A stretch of 64,000 nucleotides of DNA from Actinomycetes bacterium. Its GTDB lineage: Bacteria > Actinomycetota > Acidimicrobiia > Acidimicrobiales > Acidimicrobilacustridaceae. The notes beneath the pieces were generated by a model. The model saw only the letters and a list, made by a program, of their open reading frames with translations. It did no database searches and was not told where the DNA came from. The stretch spans positions 62,001 through 126,000 of the forward strand of contig JAKOVH010000030.1 of NCBI GenBank assembly GCA_029782145.1, written 5' to 3'. The position numbers and the translations under genes are program-made. Positions 8,370 to 15,863 of this stretch are shown here, one piece after another (positions within the stretch are counted from its first letter, which is position 1; each line of letters begins with the position of its first letter).

Positions 8370-9373
8370 TGGGCGTCACCGGCTACGACCCGCGGCTGCG
8401 CCCCGCCCAGCCGGCCACCCCGGCGCCCGACGCCTTCGTGGTCCACCGGGCCGAGGTGGCCGACGGCCTGGCGCTCGCCTACGTGCGCGAGGGCGTGGGC
8501 GGCTACCCGCTGCTGCTGGTCCACGGCTACCCGGAGACCAAGCGCATCTGGTGGCGCAACATCGAGCCGCTCGTGGCCGCCGGCTACGAGGTCATCGTCC
8601 CGGACCTGCGGGGGCACGGCGACTCCGACCTGTCGCCCGACGACACCTACGACCTGGTCACCTACAGCCGTGACCTGCACGCGCTCGTCCACGACGTGCT
8701 CGGCCACGAGCGGGTCGGCGTGGTCGGCGGCGACGTCGGCGGCGTGGTGGCCGTCGACATGGCGAACCGGTTCGAGGGCTTCGTCGAGGGCCTGTGCTTC
8801 TTCGACACCGTGCCGCCGATGCTGATCGACGAGTTCGTCGCCGCCGGCATCGACATCGGGTCGATCACCGCCATCGGCGACGGCCCCACCGGCGACTACC
8901 GCCGCCGCCAGGGCGCCGAGCCCGACGTGCTGGCCGCCGAGCTGTCCACTCCCGCGCTGCGGCGGGCGTGGGTGGCGTCGATGTACGGCCCCCGCCTGTG
9001 GGCCTCGCCCGGCACGTTCTCCGACGCCGACATCGACTTCATGACCGAGCCGTGGGCCGAGGAGGCCCGCCTGCGCGCCGGCTGGGCCGTCTACCAGCTG
9101 GCCCACGGCCGCCAACCCGCCGAGTGGCCGATCCTCGACCGCGAGGTGGAGGTGCCCACGCTGCTGTTCTACGGCGCCGACGACCACGTGGTGGGCCCCG
9201 ACTTCCTGCACTGCTGCGAGGTCGCCTTCCCCAACCGGGTCGGGCCGCTGGTGCTGGCCGGGGCGGGCCACTTCCTGCAGTGGGAGCGGGCCGACGTGTT
9301 CAACCCCACCGTCGCGGTGTTCTTCGCCGGGCTGGCCGCGGCCCCCGGCGCTCGAGAGGGAGCAGGCCGATGA
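8369..9373 (+). CDS. Alpha/beta hydrolase with Asp nucleophile (epoxide hydrolase / dehalogenase type)
   Basis: A 334-residue hydrolase. The oxyanion region is HGYPE (residues 52-56), the cap approach is PDLRGHGDSD, and the nucleophile elbow is GGDVGG with Asp122 instead of Ser. That is the pattern of soluble epoxide hydrolases and haloalkane or haloacid dehalogenases. The charge-relay His lies in AGAGHFLQWE and an acid in YGADDHVV. Fluoroacetate-dehalogenase-like and epoxide hydrolase-like activities cannot be separated by eye. It overlaps the stop of the CoA-transferase and its own stop overlaps the next ATG by four bases (ATGA), which supports translational coupling. Confidence 0.85.
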   Translation: MGVTGYDPRLRPAQPATPAPDAFVVHRAEVADGLALAYVREGVGGYPLLLVHGYPETKRIWWRNIEPLVAAGYEVIVPDLRGHGDSDLSPDDTYDLVTYSRDLHALVHDVLGHERVGVVGGDVGGVVAVDMANRFEGFVEGLCFFDTVPPMLIDEFVAAGIDIGSITAIGDGPTGDYRRRQGAEPDVLAAELSTPALRRAWVASMYGPRLWASPGTFSDADIDFMTEPWAEEARLRAGWAVYQLAHGRQPAEWPILDREVEVPTLLFYGADDHVVGPDFLHCCEVAFPNRVGPLVLAGAGHFLQWERADVFNPTVAVFFAGLAAAPGAREGAGR

Positions 9374-10869
9374 GCCGGTTCGACGGGGTCGACGGGCGCA
9401 CGCCCGTGGTGGTGGGCGCGGCCGAGGTCGTGCACCGAGCGGGGGACGGCTTCGCGCCCACCTCCGCCACCGAGCTGCTGGTGGAGGCGGCCACGGACGC
9501 CATGGCGTCGTCGGGGGCGGCCGACCGGCTCGGCCCGCTCGTCGCCGAGGTGCTGGTGCCCCACGGCACGTGGGCCGAGCCCGACCCGGGGCGAGCGGTG
9601 GCCGCGGCCATCGGCGCGCCGGGGGCCCGCAGCGTGCGGTCCGAGCTGGGCGTGCCCCAGCTCGCCCTGCTGGGGCGGGCCTGCCGCGCCGTCGCCGACG
9701 GCGAGCTGCGAGCGGCGCTGGTCGTGGGCGGCGAGAACCGCTGGTCGGGCGTCGTGTCGGCGAAGGAGGGGCGACCGATCCCTGAGCCGGCTCACGAAGC
9801 GGTCGCCCAGGAGCCCGACGAGCTGCTCCAACCGGCCGAGATGATCATCAGCCCGGTGGAGATCGAGCGGAACCTCACCACCGCCGCCCACCAGTACGCC
9901 ATCATCGAGAGCGCCCTGCGCCACCACCTCGGGCGCACCGTCGCCGAGCACCAGCGGGTGCTCGGCGCGCTGTGGGCCCGCTTCGCCGCGGTGGCGGCCG
10001 AGGCGCCGGCGGGCTGGGACCGCCGGTGCATGGGCTCCGACGACATCGCGCAGGTGTCGCCGTCCAACCGCCTCATCGCCGCGCCCTACCCCAAGTGGCT
10101 CGTGTCGCAGTGGAACGTCGACCAGGCCGCGGCGCTGGTGGTCACCTCGGCCGAGGTGGCGCGCCAGCTCGGCGTCCCCGACGACCGCTGGGTCTTCCCC
10201 CTGGCGCTCGCCGAGTCGAACCTCGTCGCGCCGCTGCCCGAGCGGGCGGACCTGCACCGCTGGCCCGCATCGGGCGTGTGCGGCGAGGCGGCCTTCGCCG
10301 CCGCCGGTGTGGGCGTGGGCCACGTCGGGCCGGTCGACCTCTACAGCTGCTTCCCCGTGGCCGTGGAGGTGCAGGCCGCCGAGCTCGGCCTCTCCCTCGA
10401 CCGGCCCCTCACCCTCACCGGCGGCATGACCTTCGGTGGCGGGCCGTTCAACAACTACGCGCTGCAGGGCGCCGCGGCCATGGTGCGCACCCTGCGGGCC
10501 TCGGCGCCGGGCGTGGTCGGGATCACCACCGCGGTCAGCGGGTTGTTGACCAAGCCGGCCGTCGCCGTCTGGTCCACCGGCGCACCGCAGGGGCCCTTCG
10601 CCCACCTCGACGTGTCCGACGCGGCCGACCGGGCGACGCCTCGCCGCCCTGTCGACCCCGACCTCGTAGGCCCGGCCTCGATCGTGGGAGCCACCGTCGT
10701 CGCCGAGCGCGACGGCAGCCTCACCGCGGTGGCCGTCGTCGAGTCGTCGGCCGGCGTGCGGTCGGTGGCGCAGTGCCACGACCAGGCGGCGTGCCGTCGG
10801 CTCTGCGACGACGACCCGGTGGGGCTGGGCGTCGACGTGGGCGAGCCGGGAACGTTCGCCCTGGAGTGA
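9370..10869 (+). CDS. Thiolase-like / acetyl-CoA acetyltransferase family protein
   Basis: A 499-residue thiolase-superfamily protein. The N-terminal half has TPVVVGAAEVVHRAG and a strand-helix region, RSELGVPQLALLGRA, where canonical thiolases carry the nucleophilic Cys; no Cys is present at that place. The C-terminal half has SCFPVAVEVQAAELGL and the glycine-rich TGGMTFGGGPFNNY, typical of SCP2-type thiolase-like proteins. It may be a retro-aldolase partner or acyl-CoA-binding subunit rather than a classical thiolase. A C-terminal extension (GPASIVGATVVAERDGSL onward) resembles the DUF35-like beta domain fused in such proteins. It is the last gene of the CoA-transferase operon and is followed by a small hairpin. 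Confidence 0.8.
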   Translation: MSRFDGVDGRTPVVVGAAEVVHRAGDGFAPTSATELLVEAATDAMASSGAADRLGPLVAEVLVPHGTWAEPDPGRAVAAAIGAPGARSVRSELGVPQLALLGRACRAVADGELRAALVVGGENRWSGVVSAKEGRPIPEPAHEAVAQEPDELLQPAEMIISPVEIERNLTTAAHQYAIIESALRHHLGRTVAEHQRVLGALWARFAAVAAEAPAGWDRRCMGSDDIAQVSPSNRLIAAPYPKWLVSQWNVDQAAALVVTSAEVARQLGVPDDRWVFPLALAESNLVAPLPERADLHRWPASGVCGEAAFAAAGVGVGHVGPVDLYSCFPVAVEVQAAELGLSLDRPLTLTGGMTFGGGPFNNYALQGAAAMVRTLRASAPGVVGITTAVSGLLTKPAVAVWSTGAPQGPFAHLDVSDAADRATPRRPVDPDLVGPASIVGATVVAERDGSLTAVAVVESSAGVRSVAQCHDQAACRRLCDDDPVGLGVDVGEPGTFALE

Positions 10870-10871
10870 CG

Positions 10872-10887
10872 CGGTCGAGCGCGACCG
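10872..10887. terminator. Small hairpin after the thiolase-like gene
   Basis: CGGTCG and CGACCG pair around a 4-base loop 2 bases after the stop. There is no T-run, so this is weak evidence. Confidence 0.3.
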
Positions 10888-10894
10888 TGGCAAA

Positions 10895-10909
10895 CTGACG
10901 GTCCGTCAG
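10895..10909. promoter_or_regulatory. 15-bp palindromic operator CTGACGGTCCGTCAG (site 1)
   Basis: Perfect arms CTGACGG and CCGTCAG around one central base lie about 70 bases upstream of the amidohydrolase ATG at 10978. The identical 15-mer recurs at 39966 and 52920 and a variant at 53828, each upstream of a gene. The size and symmetry fit a TetR-type repressor; the cognate protein is not identified. Confidence 0.65.
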
Positions 10910-10977
10910 ATCCTGGGAGGGCCCGGGGGCGACGCCCGACGAACGGGCAGACGAACGGCCAAGGAGGCTCAGGCGCC

Positions 10978-12186
10978 ATGGAGATCCCTCGCATCATCTC
11001 GGTCGACGACCACGTGGTGGAGCCGCCGGACCTCTGGACCGCCCGCCTGCCGGCGAAGTACGCCGACCGGGCGCCGCGGGTGAAGCGCGAGAAGGTCCGC
11101 ATGAACCTCCTCGGTGGCTACAACTTCGAGGTGGGCGTCGACGACGGCGTCGAGTGCGACGTCTGGTACTACGACGACCTCGTCTACCCCTTCACCCGCC
11201 TGTCGGCCGCCGTCGGTGCCGAGGTGGTGAAGAACGAGCCGTGCACCTTCGACCAGATCCTGCCCGGCTGCTACGACCAGGCCGCCCGGCTGGCCGACAT
11301 GGACGCCAACCACGTCGAGGCGTCGATCTGCTTCCCGAACATCCTGCCCCGGTTCTGCGGCCAGGCGTTCTACGAGCGGGAGGACAAGGAGCTCGCGCTC
11401 GCCTGCATCGAGGTCTACAACGACTGGATGATCGACGAGTGGTGCGCCGGGGCCGGGCGGGGTCGGCTCATCCCGCTCACCATGATCCCCCTGTGGGACC
11501 CGGAGCTCGCCGCCGCCGAGGTGCGCCGCTGCGCCGACAAGGGCAGCCACGCCGTGACCTTCTCGGAGAACCCGGTGCCCCTCGGCCTTCCGTCGGTGCA
11601 CTCGGGCTTCTGGGAGCCGTTCTTCCAGGCGTGCGCCGAGACCGACACCGTGCTCAACATGCACATCGGCTCGTCGTCGAAGATGCCCTCCACCGCACCC
11701 GACGCGCCGTTCATCATCTCGTCGACGCTCACCTTCCAGAACGCCATGGGCTCGGTGCTCGACTACGTCTTCGGCGGCGTGTTCGACCGCTACCCCGCGC
11801 TGCGGGTGGCCTACAGCGAGGGCCAGGCCGGGTGGCTGCCCTACGTGCTCGAGCGGGCCGACAAGCTGTGGGAGGAGCGGCTGCTCGACGACACCGGCTT
11901 CGGCTCGAAGCTGCCCCAGCCGCCGTCGACCTACATGAAGAGCAACGTCTGGTACTGCATCTTCGACGACGAGACGGCGATGCGGAACCGCGACGTCATC
12001 GGCATCGACCGGCTCACCTTCGAGGTCGACTACCCGCACGCCGACTCGACGTTCCCGCACACCAAGGAGGTGGCCGAGCGCATGGCCACCAAGGCGGGGC
12101 TCAACGACTTCGAGGCGTACCGGTTCTTCCGCGGCAACGCCATCGACCTCTACAAGCTCGGCGAGTACTTCGGCATCAGCGAGTAG
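10978..12186 (+). CDS. Amidohydrolase-family (Amidohydro_2) TIM-barrel protein
   Basis: A 402-residue member of the amidohydrolase superfamily branch that contains decarboxylases and C-C hydrolases. The N-terminal metal motif is VDDHVVEPPDLW (His12). The barrel continues with LPGCYDQAARLADMDANHVEASICFPN, strand-5 His229 in LNMHIGSS, and Asp351 in FEVDYPHADSTFPH near the C-terminus. Many actinobacterial relatives of this exact style are annotated only as amidohydrolases; the reaction is not established. The ATG at 10978 follows an AAGGAGG ribosome site. A CTGACGGTCCGTCAG palindrome in its leader suggests repression shared with other catabolic units in the window. It converges on the DsrE gene. 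Confidence 0.85.
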   Translation: MEIPRIISVDDHVVEPPDLWTARLPAKYADRAPRVKREKVRMNLLGGYNFEVGVDDGVECDVWYYDDLVYPFTRLSAAVGAEVVKNEPCTFDQILPGCYDQAARLADMDANHVEASICFPNILPRFCGQAFYEREDKELALACIEVYNDWMIDEWCAGAGRGRLIPLTMIPLWDPELAAAEVRRCADKGSHAVTFSENPVPLGLPSVHSGFWEPFFQACAETDTVLNMHIGSSSKMPSTAPDAPFIISSTLTFQNAMGSVLDYVFGGVFDRYPALRVAYSEGQAGWLPYVLERADKLWEERLLDDTGFGSKLPQPPSTYMKSNVWYCIFDDETAMRNRDVIGIDRLTFEVDYPHADSTFPHTKEVAERMATKAGLNDFEAYRFFRGNAIDLYKLGEYFGISE

Positions 12187-12242
12187 CCCGACCACGTGGC
12201 CATCGACGCCGCGCTGCTCGATGCCGACGAGGTGCGACAGCT

Positions 12243-12608
12243 TCAGTAGCTGAAGGTCGTGGCCCCTTCGTCGCCGATCCACTCCCACAGCTGCACGGTG
12301 CCGCCCATCTCCGCGCCGGCGACGAGCGCCGCACCCTGGAGCTGGCGCGACTCGAAGCAGATCGGGCACACGAGGAAGTTCCCGCCCGCCGCGATGTAGC
12401 GGTCGACCAGGCTCGCCAGCGGCGGGCACACGTCGCAGGCCGTGCCGATCGCCACGCCGGGGATGGCGAGCCGGACGGCCTCCTTGGTCAGGAACATCAA
12501 CGTCGGTCGCCCGCTCTCGGCCGCGCCGACGGCGACCAGGAAGGCGACGGTCACCTTCTCGGCGTCCTCGAGCCCCGTCGTCAGGCTCACTGCTGCCTTG
12601 CCTGCCAT
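12243..12608 (-). CDS. DsrE-family protein with two CxxC motifs
   Basis: A 121-residue DsrE/peroxiredoxin-like fold protein: VTVAFLVAVGAAESGRPTLMFL, then LAIPGVAIG and a C-terminal GAEMGGTVQLWEW. DsrE-fold proteins often handle persulfides or act in sulfur relay. Unusually, it carries two close Cys pairs, Cys58-x2-Cys61 (CDVCP) and Cys81-x2-Cys84 (CPIC), which could bind zinc or form redox disulfides. The start at 12608 is preferred over 12614 because GAAGGGG then sits about 6 bases upstream. A 24-bp perfect inverted repeat lies between it and the next upstream gene. The true partner is unknown. Confidence 0.75.
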   Translation of the reverse strand: MAGKAAVSLTTGLEDAEKVTVAFLVAVGAAESGRPTLMFLTKEAVRLAIPGVAIGTACDVCPPLASLVDRYIAAGGNFLVCPICFESRQLQGAALVAGAEMGGTVQLWEWIGDEGATTFSY

Positions 12609-12642
12609 GGCCATCCCCTTCGGTCGTCGGACGAGCACGGCC

Positions 12643-12695
12643 CGTTCTGGTGGAGGTTTGCCGCCCGATCGGGGCGGCAAACCTCCACCAGAACG
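12643..12695. repeat. Perfect 24-bp inverted repeat with 5-base loop
   Basis: The left arm 12643-12666 and right arm 12672-12695 are exact reverse complements around GATCG. It lies between two minus-strand genes, downstream of the GYD gene and upstream of the DsrE gene. It has no T-run. It could be a factor-independent terminator lacking U's, a mobile palindromic (REP-like) unit, or an RNA-processing hairpin. No second copy was seen in the window. Confidence 0.8.
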
Positions 12696-12701
12696 AGCGG
12701 G

Positions 12702-13022
12702 TCAGGAACCAGGTGGGCGGTACGCGACCGAACGACCGATGGCGGCGTCGGCTTCCTCGACGGTGAGGAGCTTGGTCGTCGTCACTCCCACGGTGGCGCT
12801 GGCCCCGACGGCGAACGCCGCGGCCGCGGCCGCTTCGTCGTCGGGGAGGTCGACCATGACGTAGGCGTCCACGTCCCCGAACGCGAAGTGGAACGAGTCG
12901 AGGCTGCCCCCGAGCGCGGCGCACAAGTCGCTGACCGCCGCCACCCGACTCGCCGCCCCGGCCTGCTTCAGGCCCTGCAATCCCTCGGGCGTGTAGTTCG
13001 CCTCGAACAGGTACTTGGGCAT
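12702..13022 (-). CDS. GYD-domain protein
   Basis: A 106-residue protein with the GYD-domain pattern: PKYLFEANYTPEGLQGLKQAGAASR, then SLDSFHFAFGDVDAYVMVDLPDD and a C-terminal AFAVGASATVGVTTTKLLTVEEADAAI. The family is a small ferredoxin-like alpha/beta fold of unknown function, often seen as stand-alone stress or metabolism-associated proteins. Start ATG at 13022. Downstream on the same strand is a large hairpin and the DsrE gene. Confidence 0.8.
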   Translation of the reverse strand: MPKYLFEANYTPEGLQGLKQAGAASRVAAVSDLCAALGGSLDSFHFAFGDVDAYVMVDLPDDEAAAAAAFAVGASATVGVTTTKLLTVEEADAAIGRSVAYRPPGS

Positions 13023-13189
13023 GGTCCGTACCCCCCTCCGCCCGACCCGACGGTCGTGCAGGCCGACATGGTCCCACACCAGGCTCGGGCGGGTACGGCC
13101 GAGGACCCAGCGTGGCGGTCAGCGCTTCGGCGTGGCCGGCCCACCCGCTCGACGCCGGGTGCCGCTCACCGGCTCTCGCCGTCGGTCGG

Positions 13190-13195
13190 TACCGT
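13190..13195 (+). promoter_or_regulatory. -10 box of leaderless promoter (LigD-type polymerase gene)
   Basis: TACCGT ends 6 bases before the ATG at 13202, with no ribosome site. Confidence 0.45.
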
Positions 13196-13201
13196 CTGTC
13201 C

Positions 13202-14176
13202 ATGGCCAAGGCTCCCGCGGTCGAGCTCGAGGTGGGCGGGCGGACGGTGCGCATCTCCAACCCCGACCGCGTGTACTTCCCGGCGCTCGGCGCCACCAAG
13301 CTGGACCTGGCCGAGTACTACCTCGCCGTCGGTCCCGGCATCGTGAACGCGCTGCGGGAGCGGCCGTGCATGCTCCACCGGTTCCCCACCGGCGTCGCCG
13401 GCGAGAAGGTCCACCAGAAGCGGGTGCCCGCCGGCGCCCCGCCCTGGCTCCAGACCGTGCGCGTGCACTTCCCGCGCTACGGCCAGCACGCCGACGAGCT
13501 GTGCGTCACCGAGCTGGCCCAGGTGATCTGGGCCGTGCAGATGTCGACCGTCGAGTTCCACCCGTGGAACTCCCGCCGGGCCCACGTCGAGCAGCCCGAC
13601 GAGTGGCGCATCGACCTCGACCCCATGCCCGACTGCCCGTTCGACCGCGTCCGCCGGGTCGCCCACGTCGTGCACGAGGTGCTCGACGAGCTCGGCGCCG
13701 TGGGCTGGCCCAAGACCACGGGTGGGCGGGGCCTGCACGTGTACGTGCGCATCCACCCCACCCACGGATTCGGCGACGTCCGCCGCGCCGCCCTCGCCTT
13801 CGCCCGCGAGGTGGAGCGCCGCGCCCCCGACGACGTGACCACCACGTGGTGGCGCAAGGACAGGGACCCCGCCGCCCTCTTCGTCGACTACAACCAGAAC
13901 GCCCGCGACCACACCATGGCCGCCGCCTACTCCGTGCGCGGCCGGCCCGGCGCCACCGTCTCGACGCCGATCTGGTGGGACGAGCTCGACGACGTCGAGC
14001 CCGGGGACTGCACCATCGGCACCGTCCCGGCCCGCTTCGCCGAGGTCGGCGACCTCCACGCCGACATCGACCGGCACCCGTGGTCGATCGAGCCGCTGCT
14101 CGAGTGGGCCGACCGCGACGAGCGCGCCGGCGCCACCGACCCCGGCCAGCCGCCCGACGACGACGCCGGAGCCTGA
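13202..14176 (+). CDS. Stand-alone LigD-type primase-polymerase (PolDom) protein
   Basis: A 324-residue archaeo-eukaryotic primase-superfamily polymerase domain like the polymerase module of bacterial DNA ligase D. It has RISNPDRVYFPALGATKLDLAEYY at the N-terminus, the metal-binding DLDP with Asp138 and Asp140, TGGRGLHVYV (residues 173-182) and YNQNARDHTMAAAYSVR. In mycobacteria such domains add ribonucleotides at breaks in Ku-dependent end joining or act in gap filling. Neither a Ku gene nor a ligase or phosphoesterase domain lies beside it, so its partners are encoded elsewhere or it works alone. It has a leaderless-type promoter and an 8-bp hairpin after the stop. Confidence 0.9.
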   Translation: MAKAPAVELEVGGRTVRISNPDRVYFPALGATKLDLAEYYLAVGPGIVNALRERPCMLHRFPTGVAGEKVHQKRVPAGAPPWLQTVRVHFPRYGQHADELCVTELAQVIWAVQMSTVEFHPWNSRRAHVEQPDEWRIDLDPMPDCPFDRVRRVAHVVHEVLDELGAVGWPKTTGGRGLHVYVRIHPTHGFGDVRRAALAFAREVERRAPDDVTTTWWRKDRDPAALFVDYNQNARDHTMAAAYSVRGRPGATVSTPIWWDELDDVEPGDCTIGTVPARFAEVGDLHADIDRHPWSIEPLLEWADRDERAGATDPGQPPDDDAGA

Positions 14177-14193
14177 GCCCGCAGGGCCGGCCC

Positions 14194-14222
14194 GGCCGAG
14201 GCACGAAGAAGCCGCCTCGGCC
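14194..14222. terminator. Hairpin after the LigD-type polymerase gene
   Basis: GGCCGAGG and CCTCGGCC pair around 13 bases. A second overlapping stem (GCACGA...TCGTGC, 14201-14231) would compete with it. No long T-run follows. Confidence 0.45.
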
Positions 14223-14235
14223 CTTCTCGTGCGCC

Positions 14236-14241
14236 TACTGT
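14236..14241 (+). promoter_or_regulatory. -10 box of leaderless promoter (alpha/beta hydrolase)
   Basis: TACTGT ends 8 bases before the ATG at 14250. Confidence 0.4.
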
Positions 14242-14249
14242 CGCCGCCC

Positions 14250-14969
14250 ATGGCGACCTACGTGCTCGTCCATGGCGGGGGCCACGGTGGCTGGTGCTAC
14301 GCCAAGGTGAAGCGCCGGCTCGAGGAGGCCGGCCACGAGGTGTTCGCCCCGTCGCTCACCGGGCTGGGCGACCGGGCCCACCTGCTGTCCGACGCGGTCG
14401 ACCTCGACCTGCACATCACCGACGTCGTGCAGCTGCTGCACTCCTGGGACCTGCGCGACGTGATCCTCGTGGGGCACAGCTACGGAGGGATGGTCGTCAC
14501 CGGGGCGGCCGACCGGGCCACCGACCGGGTCGGCAAGCTCGTGTACCTCGACGCCGCCAACCCGCGGAACGGCCAGTCCCTCGTCGACGTCGCCGGCCCG
14601 ACCCTCGAGCTGGCCCGGCCGTCGGGGCAGGTGGTCGACGGCGTCGAGCTGGTGCTGCTGCCGGCGCCGGGCGCGGGAGCGTTCTACGGCGTCACCGACC
14701 CGGCCGACCTGGCCTGGATGGACGAGCGGCTCACCGCCCAGCCCTGGCGGTGCTTCGAGCAGAAGCTGGAGCTGGGCGACGAAGCCGCGCTGTGGGCGAT
14801 CCCGCAGTTCCACATCGTCTGCGAGATGACGCTGCTCACCCGTGACCCGGCGATGATCGAGGCGGCGCGGGCGGAGGGGCGGCTGTGGCACGTCGACACC
14901 GGGCACGACCTGATGATCACCGAGCCGGACTTCGTCGCGGCCGCGCTCGAGGAGATCGCCGCGGCCTGA
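14250..14969 (+). CDS. Alpha/beta hydrolase (MES / hydroxynitrile-lyase-like)
   Basis: A 239-residue compact hydrolase. It opens MATYVLVHGGGHGGWCYAKV (oxyanion HGGGHGGW), continues with PSLTGLGDRAHLL, and has the nucleophile Ser77 in GHSYGG and a terminal His in DTGHDLMITEP. This pattern matches plant-type methyl esterase / hydroxynitrile lyase relatives that are common in actinobacteria as general esterases. The ATG at 14250 is used rather than the in-frame GTG at 14229 because a -10 box lies between them. It is followed by an SDR gene with its own ribosome site 75 bases on. Substrate unknown. Confidence 0.85.
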   Translation: MATYVLVHGGGHGGWCYAKVKRRLEEAGHEVFAPSLTGLGDRAHLLSDAVDLDLHITDVVQLLHSWDLRDVILVGHSYGGMVVTGAADRATDRVGKLVYLDAANPRNGQSLVDVAGPTLELARPSGQVVDGVELVLLPAPGAGAFYGVTDPADLAWMDERLTAQPWRCFEQKLELGDEAALWAIPQFHIVCEMTLLTRDPAMIEAARAEGRLWHVDTGHDLMITEPDFVAAALEEIAAA

Positions 14970-15043
14970 CGGCACAGGTCGTTGACCCTGACAACTAGCC
15001 TGGCGAGGTCCGGCCCCTGTGCCGGTCGACCGAGGGGGAGAGC

Positions 15044-15841
15044 ATGGGACGTCTGCAGGACAAGGTCGCGGTCATCACCGGCGCCGGCGACGGCATCGGC
15101 AAGGGCATCGCCCGGCGCTTCGCCGCCGAGGGAGCCCGGGTCGTGGTCGCCGAGATCGACGACACCAACGGCCAGCAGGTCGCCGACGACCTCCGCTCGG
15201 AGTTCGGGGCCGACGCCTTGTTCCTCCACACCGACGCCACCCGCCAGCTCGACAACGAGGCGATGATCGCCGCCGCCGTCGACCGCTGGGGCACCGTCGA
15301 CATCCTCGTGAACAACGCCTGGGGCGGCGACACGGCGGGGTTGCAGCGCACCGACAAGATGCCCACCGACGCCATGCACCACGCCCTCGACATGAAGCTG
15401 CTCGGGCCGTTCTGGGCGATGCAGGCCGCCTTCCCCCACATGAAGGCCCAGGGCTGGGGCCGGGTCATCAGCATCTGCTCGCTCAACGGGGTCAACGCCC
15501 ACATGGGGTCGGTGCACTACAACGTCTCCGCCGAGGGCCTGCGCACCCTCACCCGCACCGCGGCGCGCGAGTGGGCCCGGTTCGGCATCACCTGCAACGC
15601 CATCTGCCCCGGCGCCAAGACCGCCGCCTTCCGGGCCTTCGAGGCGGCCAACCCGGAGATGGCCAAGGCGTCCGAGGCGGCCAACCCCATGGGCTACCTC
15701 GGCGACCCCGAGCGCGACATCGCCCCGGTCGCGCTCTTCTACGCCAGCGAGGACAGCCGCTACATCACCGGCAACACGCTCTACGCCGACGGCGGCAGCC
15801 ACATCAACGGCACCGTGTGGGTGCCCGACCTCGGCGACTGA
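15044..15841 (+). CDS. SDR-family oxidoreductase lacking the catalytic Lys
   Basis: A 265-residue Rossmann protein: TGAGDGIG cofactor loop at residues 12-19, VNNAWGG, the Ser-bearing strand SICSLNG, and the active-site Tyr159 in HYNVSAEGL. In classical SDRs the residue four after Tyr is Lys; here it is Ala (Y-N-V-S-A). PGAKTAAFRAF follows the usual PG motif. The Ser-Tyr pair remains, so it may still bind NAD(P) and act on an unusual substrate, or be a non-catalytic partner. The ATG follows GGGGGAGAG. It is 22 bases upstream of the phosphate acetyltransferase gene, which however has its own -10 box. Confidence 0.8.
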   Translation: MGRLQDKVAVITGAGDGIGKGIARRFAAEGARVVVAEIDDTNGQQVADDLRSEFGADALFLHTDATRQLDNEAMIAAAVDRWGTVDILVNNAWGGDTAGLQRTDKMPTDAMHHALDMKLLGPFWAMQAAFPHMKAQGWGRVISICSLNGVNAHMGSVHYNVSAEGLRTLTRTAAREWARFGITCNAICPGAKTAAFRAFEAANPEMAKASEAANPMGYLGDPERDIAPVALFYASEDSRYITGNTLYADGGSHINGTVWVPDLGD

Positions 15842-15851
15842 CGAACCGGCG

Positions 15852-15857
15852 TATCGT
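15852..15857 (+). promoter_or_regulatory. -10 box of leaderless promoter (pta)
   Basis: TATCGT ends 6 bases before the GTG at 15864. Confidence 0.4.
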
Positions 15858-15863
15858 CGCCCC

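Noticed and set aside
14981..14995. GTTGACCCTGACAAC as an operator for the SDR at 15044
   Set aside because: Only four arm bases pair strictly, which is not convincing in isolation.
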